Source: Streptomyces caelestis
Lineage (GTDB): Bacteria; Actinomycetota; Actinomycetes; Streptomycetales; Streptomycetaceae
NCBI RefSeq assembly: GCF_014205255.1
Contig: NZ_JACHNE010000001.1
Coordinates: 1,798,001-1,862,000 of the forward strand
Reading direction: 5' to 3'
DNA: 64,000 bases
Position 1 is the stretch's first letter. Each line of letters begins with the position of its first letter. The notes beneath the pieces were generated by a model, which saw only the letters and a program-made list of their open reading frames with translations, did no database searches and was not told where the DNA came from. The translations under genes were made by a program, and so were the position numbers. Positions 16,090 through 24,983 of the stretch are shown piece after piece.

Positions 16090-17349
16090 TCACATATCGC
16101 TCTTCCGGCGCAGCCGCACCCTCGGTCGGCGGGCGTCCCCCGCCCCTTCCTCCACCGCCCCGCCCGGCTCCCCCCGCGACCGCACCGCAACCCCCGAGGA
16201 CAGCAGCAACAGCGCCCCGAGCATCACGAACGGCGCCGCCACGCCCGCGACCCCGGCGATCAGCCCGGCCGCCGCGGGCGCTGCCACCTGGCCGAGCCGG
16301 TTGCCGGTCAGGCGCAGGGCCAGGGCCGTGGAACGGGCCTCGTCGGGCGCGGCCTGGACGACCGTCGTCATGGACAGCGGCTGTCCGACGCCGAGGCAGA
16401 AGCCGAGCAGCACCAGTAGCAGGCCGAGTGCCCACACCGGCACCGGCAGGGCGATGCCCGCGCACAGCACGGCCGCCAGCAGACAGGTCACCGTGAGCAG
16501 CAGGGTCCGGCCGAGCAGCCGCAGCAGAGGTGTCAGCACCAGGCGGCACGCGATGGTGGCCGCCGCCCGCAGGCTGAGCAGCAGGCCGATCACGGACGGC
16601 GCGATGCCCCGGTGTTCGCCGACCACCGGGAGGTAGGCGGTGAGGATGTCGGTCGCGGACAGCACGGCGAGGCTGATGAGGATGCCGGCCGGCACGCCCC
16701 GGGTGCGCAGGATGCGCCCGACCGGGACACGGTCGCCCTTCTCCGCGCGGGAGGTCGCCGCCGTGCGACGGTGCTCGATGCGCCACAGCGAGGTGAACGC
16801 GACCGCCCCGACCCCGCCCGCCACGATCAGGGCGAGCGCGCTGGTGCCCTTCATGTCGTCGCCGCCGATCACCGCGCCCGCGGCGATGGGGCCGACCAGC
16901 TGGCCGAGCGCGGCACCGATGGTGAAGTGCCCGAAGTTCCGGTCCTGTTCGTGCGGGGCGGACTGGCGGGCCACGAGGGACTGGGAGCCGATGACGAAGC
17001 AGAGGTGGCCGAGGCCCATCACGCCGCTCCACAGGGCCATCGCCCACAGGGAGTCGGCGACGCCGCTGAGTGCGCAGCCGCCGGATATGAGGCCCACGCC
17101 GATGGGCAGCAGGGGCGCGCAGCGGCCGTGGTCGGTGCGACGGCCCAGGGGGACCGCCGCGAACAGCGGCAGCAGGGCGTAGACGCCCGCGATCACACCG
17201 ATCGCCCGCTCGTCCGCGCCCAGCGCGAGGGCCCGGTAGGAGACGGCGGGCCGGGCCATCGACACCGCCCCCTGCGCGAAGCTGAAGGCGATGACGAGGC
17301 GGAGCAGCCAGCCGCGGTTCCCACCGGGCCTCACGATGACGTCCTCCAT
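16090..17349 (-). CDS. MFS transporter
   Basis: This is a 419-residue, 12-helix major facilitator protein. Helix 1 (LLRLVIAFSFAQGAVSMARP) is followed by an MFS motif A-like loop VPLGRRTDHGRCAP. Helices 4-5 contain GLGHLCFVIGSQSLVARQS, and the second half holds the GFCLGVGQPLSMTTVV segment. The C-terminal tail is long and basic. It begins 7 bp after the stop of the CitMHS gene, so the two are co-transcribed. The substrate is unknown. Export or uptake of an organic acid related to citrate is a reasonable inference from the operon only. Confidence 0.85.
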   Translation of the reverse strand: MEDVIVRPGGNRGWLLRLVIAFSFAQGAVSMARPAVSYRALALGADERAIGVIAGVYALLPLFAAVPLGRRTDHGRCAPLLPIGVGLISGGCALSGVADSLWAMALWSGVMGLGHLCFVIGSQSLVARQSAPHEQDRNFGHFTIGAALGQLVGPIAAGAVIGGDDMKGTSALALIVAGGVGAVAFTSLWRIEHRRTAATSRAEKGDRVPVGRILRTRGVPAGILISLAVLSATDILTAYLPVVGEHRGIAPSVIGLLLSLRAAATIACRLVLTPLLRLLGRTLLLTVTCLLAAVLCAGIALPVPVWALGLLLVLLGFCLGVGQPLSMTTVVQAAPDEARSTALALRLTGNRLGQVAAPAAAGLIAGVAGVAAPFVMLGALLLLSSGVAVRSRGEPGGAVEEGAGDARRPRVRLRRKSDM

Positions 17350-17356
17350 GCGGTGG

Positions 17357-18805
17357 TCAGATGATGCCGAAGAGCATGCCCGCCCCGAGGATGACGAGAC
17401 AGGTGAGGGCGGCCCACTTCACGACGAACTTCGTGTGGTCGCCGAACTCGACCTTGGCCATGCCGACCAGGACGTACACGGCCGGGACCAGAGGGCTCGA
17501 CATGTGCAGCGGCTGGCCGACGAGGGAGGCGCGGGCCATCTCCAGCGGGGAGACACCGTGCGCGGCGCCCGCCTCCGCGAGGACGGGGAGGACACCGAAG
17601 TAGAAGCCGTCGTTCGACATGAAGTAGGTGAGCGGGAGGCTGAGGATGCCGGTGACGAGGGCCATGTGCGGGCCCATGCTGCCGGGGATGACGTCCACCA
17701 TCCACTTGGCCATGTGGTCGACCATGCCGGTGCCCTGCAGGACGCCGGTGAAGACGGCGGCGGCGAAGACCATGCCGGAGACGTTCAGGACGTTCTCGGC
17801 GTGGGCGGCGATGCGGGCCTTCTGGTCCGGGATGTGCGGGAAGTTCACGGTGAGCACGAGCGCGGCGCCGAGCAGGAACAGCACCGGGATCGGCAGCAGT
17901 TCCATGATCATGGCGGTGAGCAGCCCGACCGTGAGCAGCGCGTTGAACCAGTACAGCTTGGGGCGCAGCGTGGCGCGGTGGGGGTCGAGGCCCTGGAAGC
18001 CGTCCTCGTCGTGGGCGTCGTCCTCGGGGGCGTCCGCCCCGGAGCCCGCACCGCCGGCGGCGCCGCCGTTGCCCGTCAGGCTCTTGCGCATGTCGACCTT
18101 GCCGTCGCCGGAGCCGCCGGCTCCCACGAGGACCGTCTCGGTCTCCTTCTCCTCGACCTTCTCCTCCACCAGCACCTCGTCCAGCGTCAGCACGCCCAGC
18201 CGCCGGCGCTCCCGCACGCCGAGGACGTAGGAGAGGACGAAGACGAACAGCAGGCCCACCAGGAGCGCCGGGATCATCGGGACGAAGATGTCGCTGGCGT
18301 CGAGCTTGAGCGCGGTCGCGGCGCGGGCGGTGGGGCCGCCCCAGGGGAGGGTGTTCATCACGCCGTTGGCCATGGCGGCGACACCGGTCATCACGACCAG
18401 GCTCATCTTCAGGCGCTTGTACAGCGGGTACATCGCCGAGACGGTGATCATGAAGGTGGTCGAGCCGTCGCCGTCCAGCGACACGATCGAGGCGAGCACC
18501 GCGGTGCCGACGACGATCCGCATCGGGTCGGCTTTGCAGAATTTGAGGATGCCTCGGACGATCGGATCGAAGAGACCGACATCGATCATCACACCGAAGT
18601 AGACGATCGCGAACATGAGCATCGCCGCAGTGGGGGCGAGGTCGGTCACGCCGTCGAGGACGTAGTCGCCGAGCTTGGCGCCCTTGCCGACGAACACGCA
18701 GAACAGCGCGGGAATCAGCACGAGCGCCGCGATCGGCGACATCTTCTTCATCATGATCAGGACCAAGAAGGTCGCGATCATGGTGAAGCCGAGGATGGTC
18801 AGCAT
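17357..18805 (-). CDS. CitMHS family citrate-metal:H+ symporter
   Basis: This is a 482-residue membrane protein of the CitMHS family, which imports citrate complexed with a divalent metal in symport with protons. Motifs include the first helix MLTILGFTMIATFLVLIMMKK, LDGDGSTTFMITVSAMYPLYKRLKM, and NTLPWGGPTARAATAL. The C-terminal half has YFMSNDGFYFGVLPVL and GQPLHMSSPLVPAVYVL. A hydrophilic, acidic and Gly-rich cytoplasmic loop at about residues 215-285 is longer than in Bacillus relatives. ATG 18805 fits the family start. The frame extends to 18841, but without a ribosome site. It leads an operon with the MFS gene. Confidence 0.92.
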   Translation of the reverse strand: MLTILGFTMIATFLVLIMMKKMSPIAALVLIPALFCVFVGKGAKLGDYVLDGVTDLAPTAAMLMFAIVYFGVMIDVGLFDPIVRGILKFCKADPMRIVVGTAVLASIVSLDGDGSTTFMITVSAMYPLYKRLKMSLVVMTGVAAMANGVMNTLPWGGPTARAATALKLDASDIFVPMIPALLVGLLFVFVLSYVLGVRERRRLGVLTLDEVLVEEKVEEKETETVLVGAGGSGDGKVDMRKSLTGNGGAAGGAGSGADAPEDDAHDEDGFQGLDPHRATLRPKLYWFNALLTVGLLTAMIMELLPIPVLFLLGAALVLTVNFPHIPDQKARIAAHAENVLNVSGMVFAAAVFTGVLQGTGMVDHMAKWMVDVIPGSMGPHMALVTGILSLPLTYFMSNDGFYFGVLPVLAEAGAAHGVSPLEMARASLVGQPLHMSSPLVPAVYVLVGMAKVEFGDHTKFVVKWAALTCLVILGAGMLFGII

Positions 18806-18940
18806 GAGTGGATACCTAACGTTCGCCCTTGAACATCCCACCAGGGCCGGCGGTGTCCGAGACGTTAGGTGCGTTCAAGCAGTGTTAACAAGACGTTGAC
18901 GCGCGAGCAATAAGCGCAAAACTGCTGGTCACAGCTTTGC

Positions 18941-21247
18941 TCAGGTCAGAGGCATGAGCTTTTCGGTCACGGATGCGCATCCGGGGGCCGTCTCGGGGGC
19001 CACCTCGACGGGCACTGCGTTGAGGACCGCGTTACCCGACAGCGGGTCGAGCAGACGGCCGTCGAGGAGCTGGTTGACGTTGACGCCGGGGTCCGTCGCG
19101 GCGTGGCTGAGACGGGTGCCGGGGCGGTCGTGGCCCCAGCCGTGCGGCAGGCTCACCACACCCCGGCGCACCTCGTCCGTGACCTCGGCCGGTGCGGTCA
19201 CCTCTCCCCCGGCGCCCTTCACGCGCACCGGCGCCCCGTCGCGCACGCCCAGCCGTTCGGCGTCCTCGGGGTGGATGTGCAGGGTGCAGCGGTTGGAGCC
19301 GCCGGTGAGGGCGGGCACGTTGTGCATCCAGCTGTTGTTCGAGCGGAGGTGACGGCGGCCGACCAGCACGAGTCCGTCGGGGCGCTCCTCCATCGCGCGC
19401 TTCAGGCGGGGCAGGTCGTTCGCGATCGGCCGCGGCAGCAGCTCGACCTTGCCGCTCCTGGTCTTCAGCGGCTGCGGCAGCCGGGGCCGCAGCGGGCCGA
19501 GGTCGATGCCGTGCGGGTGGGCGAGCAGCCTCTCCAGGGTCAGCCCGTCGGGTCGTACGCCGAAGCCGTCGCCGTAGGGGCCGAGGCGCAGCATCATGTC
19601 CAGCCGCCGCTCGGGGCCGGTGTCGCCGGTGAGCCGGGCGGCGAGCTCACGGGGGTCACGGCCGTGCACGGGCGAGTGCGGCTCCTTGACGGCCTTGCCC
19701 AGGGTCTGGTCGATGACCATCTGGTCGACGGCGGCCGGATCCGCCCCGTGCTTCCCCAAGCTCTCGGCTTCGCTCGAGCAGGGGAGACCCCAATCGGTCA
19801 CGGCGAGGATCAGCCGCGCCAGGATCTCCGTCTCGGCCATCCGGCCCGGCTCCAGCGGGATCGCGGGACGGGTGTAGCGGACCTGGTTGCGCACGGCGAG
19901 GGTGTTGAGGGCGAAGTCGTGGTGCGGGCTCTGGGAGGGCGGGGGCGGAGGCAGGACGACGTCGGCGTGGCGTGCGGTCTCGTTGAGGTACGGGTCGACG
20001 CTGACCATGAAGTCGAGCGAGTCGAGGGCCTTGTCGAGCCGGTCCCCGTCGGGCGCGGAGAGCACGGGGTTGGCGGCGACGGCGATGAGCGCGCGGACCG
20101 GCTCGCCCTCCTCGGTGGCGGTGTCGATCTCCTCCGCGAGGGCGGACAGGGGCAGCTCGCCCTTGGCCTCCGGGTGCCGGCTCACGCGGGAGTGCCAGCG
20201 CCCGAGCGCGAAGCCGCGGCCGGGTCCGGCGGGGCGCGGGGTCTTGTCGGTGGCGGCCTGCGGGAAGAGCGCCCCGCCGGGCCGGTCGAGGTTGCCGGTG
20301 AGGATGTTCAGGACGTCGACGAGCCAGCTGGCCAGGGTGCCGTGCGGGACGGTGCAGCTGCCGATGCGGCCGTAGACGGCGGCGGTGGGGGCGGCGGCGA
20401 GTTCGCGGGCGAGGGTGCGGATGACGTCGGCCTCGACATCGCAGGCGGCGGCGACGGCTTCGGGGGTGAACTCGCGCAGGGCGTCGGCCACTTCCTCGAC
20501 GCCCTGGACGTGCGGGGTCGGTTCGGCGAGGCCCTCGCCGAAGAGCACCTGGGCCATCGCGGCCAGCAGCAGCGCGTCGGTGCCGGGCCGCACGGCGATG
20601 TGCCGGTCGGCGAGCTTCGCGGTGCGGGTGCGCCGCGGGTCGATCACGACGAGCGTGCCGCCACGGGCCTTGAGGGCCTTGAGCTTGCCGGGGAAGTCGG
20701 GGGCCGTGCACAGGCTGCCGTTGGACTCCAGCGGGTTGGCGCCGATCAGGAGCAGATGGTCGGTGTGGTCCAGGTCGGGCACGGGGATGGCGTTCGCGTC
20801 GCCGTAGAGCAGTCCGCTGGAGACGTGCTTGGGCATCTGGTCGACCGTGGAGGCGGTGAAGACGCTGCGCGTGCCGAGCCCGGCGAGCAGCACCGGCGGG
20901 TAGAGGGCGCCGGCCATGGTGTGCACGTTGGGGTTGCCGAGGACGACGCCGACGGAGTTCGGGCCGTACCGCTCGACGACGGGCCGGATGCCGGCGGCGA
21001 CCGCGTCGAAGGCCTCCTCCCAGGTGGCCTCGCGCAGCTCGCCGTCCCGGCGCACGAGCGGCGTGCGCAACCGGTCGGGGTCGGCGTCGGCGGCCCCGAA
21101 GGAGGCGCCCTTGGGGCAGACGAACCCCTTGCTGAAGACGTCGTCACGGTCACCTCGCGCGTGGGTGACGCGCGTCCCCTCGATGGTGAGGGTCAGGCCG
21201 CAGGTGGCCTCGCACAGGGGACAGATACGCAGGGCGGTGCGGGACAC
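18941..21247 (-). CDS. Molybdopterin-dependent oxidoreductase with N-terminal [4Fe-4S] site
   Basis: This is a 768-residue protein of the DMSO reductase/formate dehydrogenase superfamily. The N-terminal cluster motif is ICPLCEATCGLTL plus a fourth Cys in FSKGFVCPKG. The middle holds the cofactor-binding segments LLLIGANPLESNGSL, LVVIDPRRTRTAKLADRHI and RPGTDALLLAAM. The C-terminal MopD domain carries HIHPEDAERLGVRDGAPVRV. No Tat signal is seen, so it is likely cytoplasmic. GTG 21247 has a strong GGAGGACCC ribosome site. A 41-base repeat element is absorbed in frame (residues about 486-499). A perfect TetR-type inverted repeat 45 bases upstream and a TetR gene on the same strand suggest specific control. 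Electron donor and substrate are unknown. Confidence 0.9.
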   Translation of the reverse strand: MSRTALRICPLCEATCGLTLTIEGTRVTHARGDRDDVFSKGFVCPKGASFGAADADPDRLRTPLVRRDGELREATWEEAFDAVAAGIRPVVERYGPNSVGVVLGNPNVHTMAGALYPPVLLAGLGTRSVFTASTVDQMPKHVSSGLLYGDANAIPVPDLDHTDHLLLIGANPLESNGSLCTAPDFPGKLKALKARGGTLVVIDPRRTRTAKLADRHIAVRPGTDALLLAAMAQVLFGEGLAEPTPHVQGVEEVADALREFTPEAVAAACDVEADVIRTLARELAAAPTAAVYGRIGSCTVPHGTLASWLVDVLNILTGNLDRPGGALFPQAATDKTPRPAGPGRGFALGRWHSRVSRHPEAKGELPLSALAEEIDTATEEGEPVRALIAVAANPVLSAPDGDRLDKALDSLDFMVSVDPYLNETARHADVVLPPPPPSQSPHHDFALNTLAVRNQVRYTRPAIPLEPGRMAETEILARLILAVTDWGLPCSSEAESLGKHGADPAAVDQMVIDQTLGKAVKEPHSPVHGRDPRELAARLTGDTGPERRLDMMLRLGPYGDGFGVRPDGLTLERLLAHPHGIDLGPLRPRLPQPLKTRSGKVELLPRPIANDLPRLKRAMEERPDGLVLVGRRHLRSNNSWMHNVPALTGGSNRCTLHIHPEDAERLGVRDGAPVRVKGAGGEVTAPAEVTDEVRRGVVSLPHGWGHDRPGTRLSHAATDPGVNVNQLLDGRLLDPLSGNAVLNAVPVEVAPETAPGCASVTEKLMPLT
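19751..19791 (-). repeat. Streptomyces interspersed palindrome inside a coding region
   Basis: The element starts CTTCCCCAAGCTCTCGGCTT and ends GGGGAGACCCC, a form that recurs in Streptomyces intergenic regions. Here it lies inside the molybdopterin oxidoreductase and encodes the low-similarity stretch LPCSSEAESLGKHG without breaking the frame. Confidence 0.65.
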
Positions 21248-21292
21248 GGGTCCTCCAGGGGCGGCGGCTACGGTGACGCACGGACGGCCCGA

Positions 21293-21310
21293 GCATACCG
21301 ACCGGTATGC
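21293..21310. promoter_or_regulatory. 18-bp perfect inverted repeat, probable TetR operator
   Basis: GCATACCG-AC-CGGTATGC is a perfect 8-2-8 repeat, 45 bases before the oxidoreductase start and 29 bases after the TetR stop codon. Size and symmetry fit a TetR operator controlling the oxidoreductase. Confidence 0.72.
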
Positions 21311-21339
21311 ACGGCGGGGAGGCCCTGACCGGCGTGAGG

Positions 21340-21957
21340 TCAGTCGAGCACCCGGGCCAGATACGCCCGCAGCATCTCCCGCGTCTCCTCGATGATCTTC
21401 TGGTCCCCGTCCGGCGCGACGCGGAACGCCAGGTGCACGAGGGTGTCGGCGGTCTCGACCGCGATGAGGAACACCCGGCGCAGCTCCTCGTCGGGCGCAC
21501 GGTCGAGATAGCCGGAGAGGAGTTCGGTGAGGCGGTCGGCGACGCGGTGGTTCGGTTCGGCCTGGCGGGCGCCGACCGGGATCTGGTTGCCGAAGTCGAC
21601 GAGGGAGAAGCCGGGCGCGGTGCGCTTCATCTCCAGGTACTCGTCGAGCACGGCGTCCATGGCCTCGCGCCAGCCCCCGTCGCCCGTCTCCCGCAGGCGC
21701 TGGGTGACCCGCTCCGAGAAGCGCTCCAGGTTGCGCTGGGCCAGCGCGTCGACCATCTGGCGCTTGTTGCCGAAGAAGCGGTAGACCGAGCCGATGGGGA
21801 CTCCGGCCCGCTGGGCTACGGCACGGGTGCTCAGCGCGTCGTAGCCGACCTCGTCGAGGAGGTCGGCGCAGGCGTCGAGGATCCTGGTCAGGCGTTCGGC
21901 GCTGCGCCGCTGCACGGGCGCACGACGGAGCGATGTCGCATGGGGCACGGGCTTCAT
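21340..21957 (-). CDS. TetR family regulator (coupled to lipoprotein gene)
   Basis: This is a 205-residue TetR regulator. After a basic N-terminus (RRAPVQRRSAERL), the helix-turn-helix is LDACADLLDEVGYDALSTRAVAQRAGVPIGSVYRFFGNKRQMVDAL. The C-terminal domain carries a TetR_C-type EYLEMKRTAPGFSLVDFGNQ segment. The ATG at 21957 overlaps the TGA of the upstream lipoprotein gene (ATGA), and GGAAAGGC precedes it, so translation is coupled. The molybdopterin oxidoreductase follows on the same strand behind the perfect inverted repeat at 21293-21310, which is the most likely binding site. Confidence 0.9.
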   Translation of the reverse strand: MKPVPHATSLRRAPVQRRSAERLTRILDACADLLDEVGYDALSTRAVAQRAGVPIGSVYRFFGNKRQMVDALAQRNLERFSERVTQRLRETGDGGWREAMDAVLDEYLEMKRTAPGFSLVDFGNQIPVGARQAEPNHRVADRLTELLSGYLDRAPDEELRRVFLIAVETADTLVHLAFRVAPDGDQKIIEETREMLRAYLARVLD

Positions 21958-22565
21958 GATGCCTTTCCGGCGCGGTCCGGTGAACCTCGCCCCCCGGCAG
22001 GTGACCGGGGCGTTGCACGGACCCGCGCCTTCCGCCGGGCGTTGGCGCTCGGCGTCGTGCCCGGGCCCGGCTCCGACGCGGTGATGTCGGCCGTGCTCTC
22101 CACGGGTTCGCCGTCCACCACCCATACGGTGCCGTCGTCGGCGTAGAGGCGGGCCGTCACCTGGTGCGTGCCGCGCGGTACGAGCCGAGCGGGGAGGCGG
22201 CACCCGGGGGTGCGGAGCCGGGCGACGAGGCGGCCGTCCACGTAGACGTACGCGAGACCGTGTCCGGCCACCGCCCCGGCCGGGGCGCCGGCCGGCGAGA
22301 AACGGAAGTTCCGCAAGGTCAGGCGTACGTCCCAGCCGTCGGCCGCGCCGGGCTGCACCTCGATGCCGACGCCGGGCGCGTCCTCCTGCCCCACCTCCCG
22401 GTAGGGCCGCCCCTCGTCGTCCCGGTCCTCCAGCAGCCTGCCCACCGGCGTGGGCGACGCCCCGCCGCCCCGCTCCCGCTCGGCACTGGAGCCGCAGCCC
22501 GCGGATCCGGCCACGAGGAGGACACAGACCGCGAGCACGGCCAGAGGCCTCCGTGTACACGACAT
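21954..22565 (-). CDS. Putative lipoprotein
   Basis: This is a 203-residue protein with a lipoprotein signal: a basic MSCTRRP start, a hydrophobic helix [14 protein letters not shown], and a probable lipidated Cys at residue 24 in SAGCGSS. The mature part holds a beta-rich domain ([52 protein letters not shown]) similar to small secreted domains of unknown role. It ends in a basic, disordered tail. The end overlaps the TetR start by four bases. It diverges from hmgA, with 162 bp between starts. I do not recognise a specific function. Confidence 0.75.
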   Translation of the reverse strand: MSCTRRPLAVLAVCVLLVAGSAGCGSSAERERGGGASPTPVGRLLEDRDDEGRPYREVGQEDAPGVGIEVQPGAADGWDVRLTLRNFRFSPAGAPAGAVAGHGLAYVYVDGRLVARLRTPGCRLPARLVPRGTHQVTARLYADDGTVWVVDGEPVESTADITASEPGPGTTPSANARRKARVRATPRSPAGGRGSPDRAGKAS

Positions 22566-22694
22566 GCCGGCGAGCGTAGAACACGCGTCCGGTACCGCGG
22601 ATCGTCCTGGAGTCGGGTTCCGGTCATCCGCCGGAAGGAGGTCCCGCAGGGCTCGTGTCCCTCTTGCGCCGGGGAAAACGCAATCCTACGGTGC

Positions 22695-22713
22695 TGTATA
22701 GGAATCGGATACA
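22695..22713. promoter_or_regulatory. TGTAT-N9-ATACA inverted repeat upstream of hmgA
   Basis: TGTATAGGAATCGGATACA lies 14 bases before the hmgA start and overlaps the likely promoter. The GntR/HutC-type regulator encoded immediately after hmgA is a candidate to bind it. The arms are only five bases, so this is tentative. Confidence 0.45.
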
Positions 22714-22727
22714 AGGGAGCAGCGATC

Positions 22728-24134
22728 ATGGGCGATGGGGGTACCTCCCGCGCGAGCGGGTTCGAGCGTGGGGGAGCGCGGAAGACCGCCGAAGGGCTGA
22801 CCTATCTCTCCGGCTTCGGCAACGAGCACAGCTCCGAGGCCGTCCCGGGCGCGCTGCCGGAGGGCCGCAACTCGCCCCAGCGGGCACCGCTCGGGCTGTA
22901 CGCGGAACAGCTCAGCGGTACGGCCTTCACCGAGCCCCGGGCCCACAACCGCCGCTCGTGGCTGTACCGGATCCGCCCCTCGGCCGCCCACCCGGCGTTC
23001 ACCCGCACGCACAACGGCTCGATCCGCACCGCCCCCTTCACCCAGACCGTGCCCGACCCCAACCGCCTGCGCTGGAACCCGCTCCCCGACCCGGCGCCGG
23101 AGACCGACTTCCTGGCGGGCCTGTGGACCCTGGGCGGCAACGGCGACGCCACCCAGCGCACCGGCATCGCCGTCCACCTCTACACCGCCAACGCCTCGAT
23201 GGAGCGGGTGTTCAGTGACGCCGACGGCGAGCTGCTCATCCTCCCGGAGCGCGGCGGCCTGCTCCTGCGCACGGAGTTCGGTCTGCTCCATGTGGAGCCG
23301 GGCCATGTGGCGCTCGTCCCGCGTGGGGTCCGCTTCCGTGTGGAGCTGCTCGATACCGCGTCCGACGGCGAGCGGAGCCCGACCGCCCGCGGCTATGTGT
23401 GCGAGAACTACGGCGCGCCCTTCCGCCTCCCCGACCTGGGCCCGATCGGCGCGAACGGCCTCGCCAACCCGCGGGACTTCCGCGCCCCGGTCGCCGCGTA
23501 CGAGGACGTCGAGGGCCCGGTGGAGGTGGTGAACAAGTTCTGCGGCAACCTGTGGACGGCCACCTACGACCACTCCCCGCTCGACGTCGTCGCCTGGCAC
23601 GGCAACCATGTGCCGTACGTCTACGACCTTCGCCGTTTCAATGTGCTCGGCACCATCACGTACGACCACCCGGACCCGTCGATCTTCACGGTGCTGACGT
23701 CCCCGTCGGACACCCCGGGGCTGGCCGGGGCCGACTTCGTGGTGTTCGCCCCGCGCTGGCTGGTGGGCGAGGACACATTCCGGCCGCCGTACTTCCACCG
23801 GAACGTGATGACCGAGTACATGGGCCTGATCGAGGGCGCCTACGACGCGAAAGCGGAGGGCTTCGTGCCGGGTGGCGGCTCGCTGCACAACATGATGTCG
23901 GCCCACGGCCCGGACCGGGAGACCTTCGACCGGGCGAGCACCGCCGAGCTGCGGCCGCAGAAGATCGACGACGGCCTGGCGTTCATGTTCGAGACGCGCT
24001 GGCCGATCACCCTCACCCCGCAAGCGGCCCGCGCCGAGCACCTCCAGCAGCGCTACGACGACGCCTGGCAGGGACTGGAGCGGCACTTCCGTCCCTTGCA
24101 CCGAACAGCCCCGACCGGTACGGATGGCCCGTGA
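22728..24134 (+). CDS. hmgA: Homogentisate 1,2-dioxygenase
   Basis: HmgA opens the aromatic ring of homogentisate to maleylacetoacetate in tyrosine and phenylalanine catabolism, using non-haem Fe(II). The 468-residue protein shows the family from [21 protein letters not shown] onward, with [19 protein letters not shown]. The iron site region follows: [34 protein letters not shown], and [14 protein letters not shown] with ligand His and Glu residues. Residues 4-17 derive from a Streptomyces repeat inserted just after the start and have no counterpart in the family. ATG 22728 follows GGGAGC. The gene overlaps the downstream GntR gene by four bases, so the pair forms an operon, probably autoregulated. 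Confidence 0.97.
   Translation: MGDGGTSRASGFERGGARKTAEGLTYLSGFGNEHSSEAVPGALPEGRNSPQRAPLGLYAEQLSGTAFTEPRAHNRRSWLYRIRPSAAHPAFTRTHNGSIRTAPFTQTVPDPNRLRWNPLPDPAPETDFLAGLWTLGGNGDATQRTGIAVHLYTANASMERVFSDADGELLILPERGGLLLRTEFGLLHVEPGHVALVPRGVRFRVELLDTASDGERSPTARGYVCENYGAPFRLPDLGPIGANGLANPRDFRAPVAAYEDVEGPVEVVNKFCGNLWTATYDHSPLDVVAWHGNHVPYVYDLRRFNVLGTITYDHPDPSIFTVLTSPSDTPGLAGADFVVFAPRWLVGEDTFRPPYFHRNVMTEYMGLIEGAYDAKAEGFVPGGGSLHNMMSAHGPDRETFDRASTAELRPQKIDDGLAFMFETRWPITLTPQAARAEHLQQRYDDAWQGLERHFRPLHRTAPTGTDGP
22737..22776 (+). repeat. Interspersed repeat at the 5' end of hmgA
   Basis: A GGGGGTACCTCCC arm, a GCGAGCGGGTTCGAGC centre and a GGGGGAG end make up the common Streptomyces palindromic repeat. It starts three codons into hmgA and is translated as part of the N-terminus. 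Confidence 0.65.
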
Positions 24135-24880
24135 CCTCCTTCGCCCCGGACTCGATCGTCCTGAACCGCAAGCTGCCGCTCTGGTACCAGGTGTCGCAGT
24201 CGCTGCGCGCCTCGATCCTCGGCCGCTCGCCCCAGGACCCGCTGCGCCTGCCCACCGAGGAGCAGCTGGCCGGGCACTACGGCGTGAGCGTGCTGACCAT
24301 GCGGCAGGCGCTGAAGGAGCTGGAGGACGAGGGGCTCATCTCGCGCCACCGCCGGCGCGGCACGTTCATCGAGCCGCACGCGCGCCGGGGTTCGCCGGTC
24401 CGTCTGCTCGGCTCGGTGGACGCGATCGTGGCCCAGCAGTCCGGCATGACGACCGAGCTGCTGGACCACGGCACCGCCCCCGTGCCGCCCGAACTCGCCG
24501 AGTTCTTCCCGGATCTGGCGGAGGTGGCGACGTACCACCGGCTGCGCAGCGACGAGAAGACCGGTGAGCCGACCAACCACGCCCGTAACTACGTGCGCCC
24601 CGAACTGGCCGCCCGCATGGACCTGGACGACCTGGTCCGGTGGCCCATGACCAAGGTGCTGCGGGACGTCGTCGGGGCGGACATAAGCCGCATCACGGAC
24701 ACGGTGGAGGCCCGCCTGGCCGATCCGGAGACCGCGAAACTCCTCCAAGTGCCGCTGCTCAGCCCGATCCTGCGCTACACGGGCGTCACGTACGACGCCG
24801 GCGGGCGGCCTCTGGACGTGGCCGTCATCCAGTACCGGGGGGACCGCTTCTCCTTCACGGTGACCCTCGACGCGACGTAG
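24131..24880 (+). CDS. GntR/HutC-family regulator (UTRA domain)
   Basis: This is a 249-residue regulator. A GntR winged helix spans residues 15-85 ([57 protein letters not shown]). A UTRA ligand domain follows (residues about 100-245), ending [21 protein letters not shown], the classical HutC end. GTG 24131 overlaps the hmgA stop (GTGA). This arrangement strongly suggests a regulator of homogentisate or tyrosine catabolism, with a homogentisate-pathway intermediate as a likely but unproven ligand. A TGTAT/ATACA inverted repeat before hmgA is a candidate binding site. Confidence 0.9.
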   Translation: MTSFAPDSIVLNRKLPLWYQVSQSLRASILGRSPQDPLRLPTEEQLAGHYGVSVLTMRQALKELEDEGLISRHRRRGTFIEPHARRGSPVRLLGSVDAIVAQQSGMTTELLDHGTAPVPPELAEFFPDLAEVATYHRLRSDEKTGEPTNHARNYVRPELAARMDLDDLVRWPMTKVLRDVVGADISRITDTVEARLADPETAKLLQVPLLSPILRYTGVTYDAGGRPLDVAVIQYRGDRFSFTVTLDAT

Positions 24881-24919
24881 GCGCTGCGCGGCAGGCGAGG
24901 TGGCACACCCACGGGCCGG

Positions 24920-24957
24920 TGGGGCTGGTCGCGCAGTTCCCCGCGCCCCTTCGGGGC
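24920..24957 (+). repeat. Streptomyces interspersed repeat
   Basis: The segment contains CGCGCAGTTCCCCGCGCCCC followed by TTCGGGG, a very common Streptomyces intergenic repeat. It lies between the GntR gene and the Type ISP-domain gene and can fold into a GC-rich hairpin. Confidence 0.65.
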
Positions 24958-24983
24958 GCTCGACACGTCGTACGATGCCCTGC

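Noticed and set aside
18814..18879. CTTGAAC/GTTCAAG inverted repeat upstream of the CitMHS gene
   Set aside because: Arms of seven bases separated by 38 bases are too weak alone, although they may be half-sites of a response regulator.
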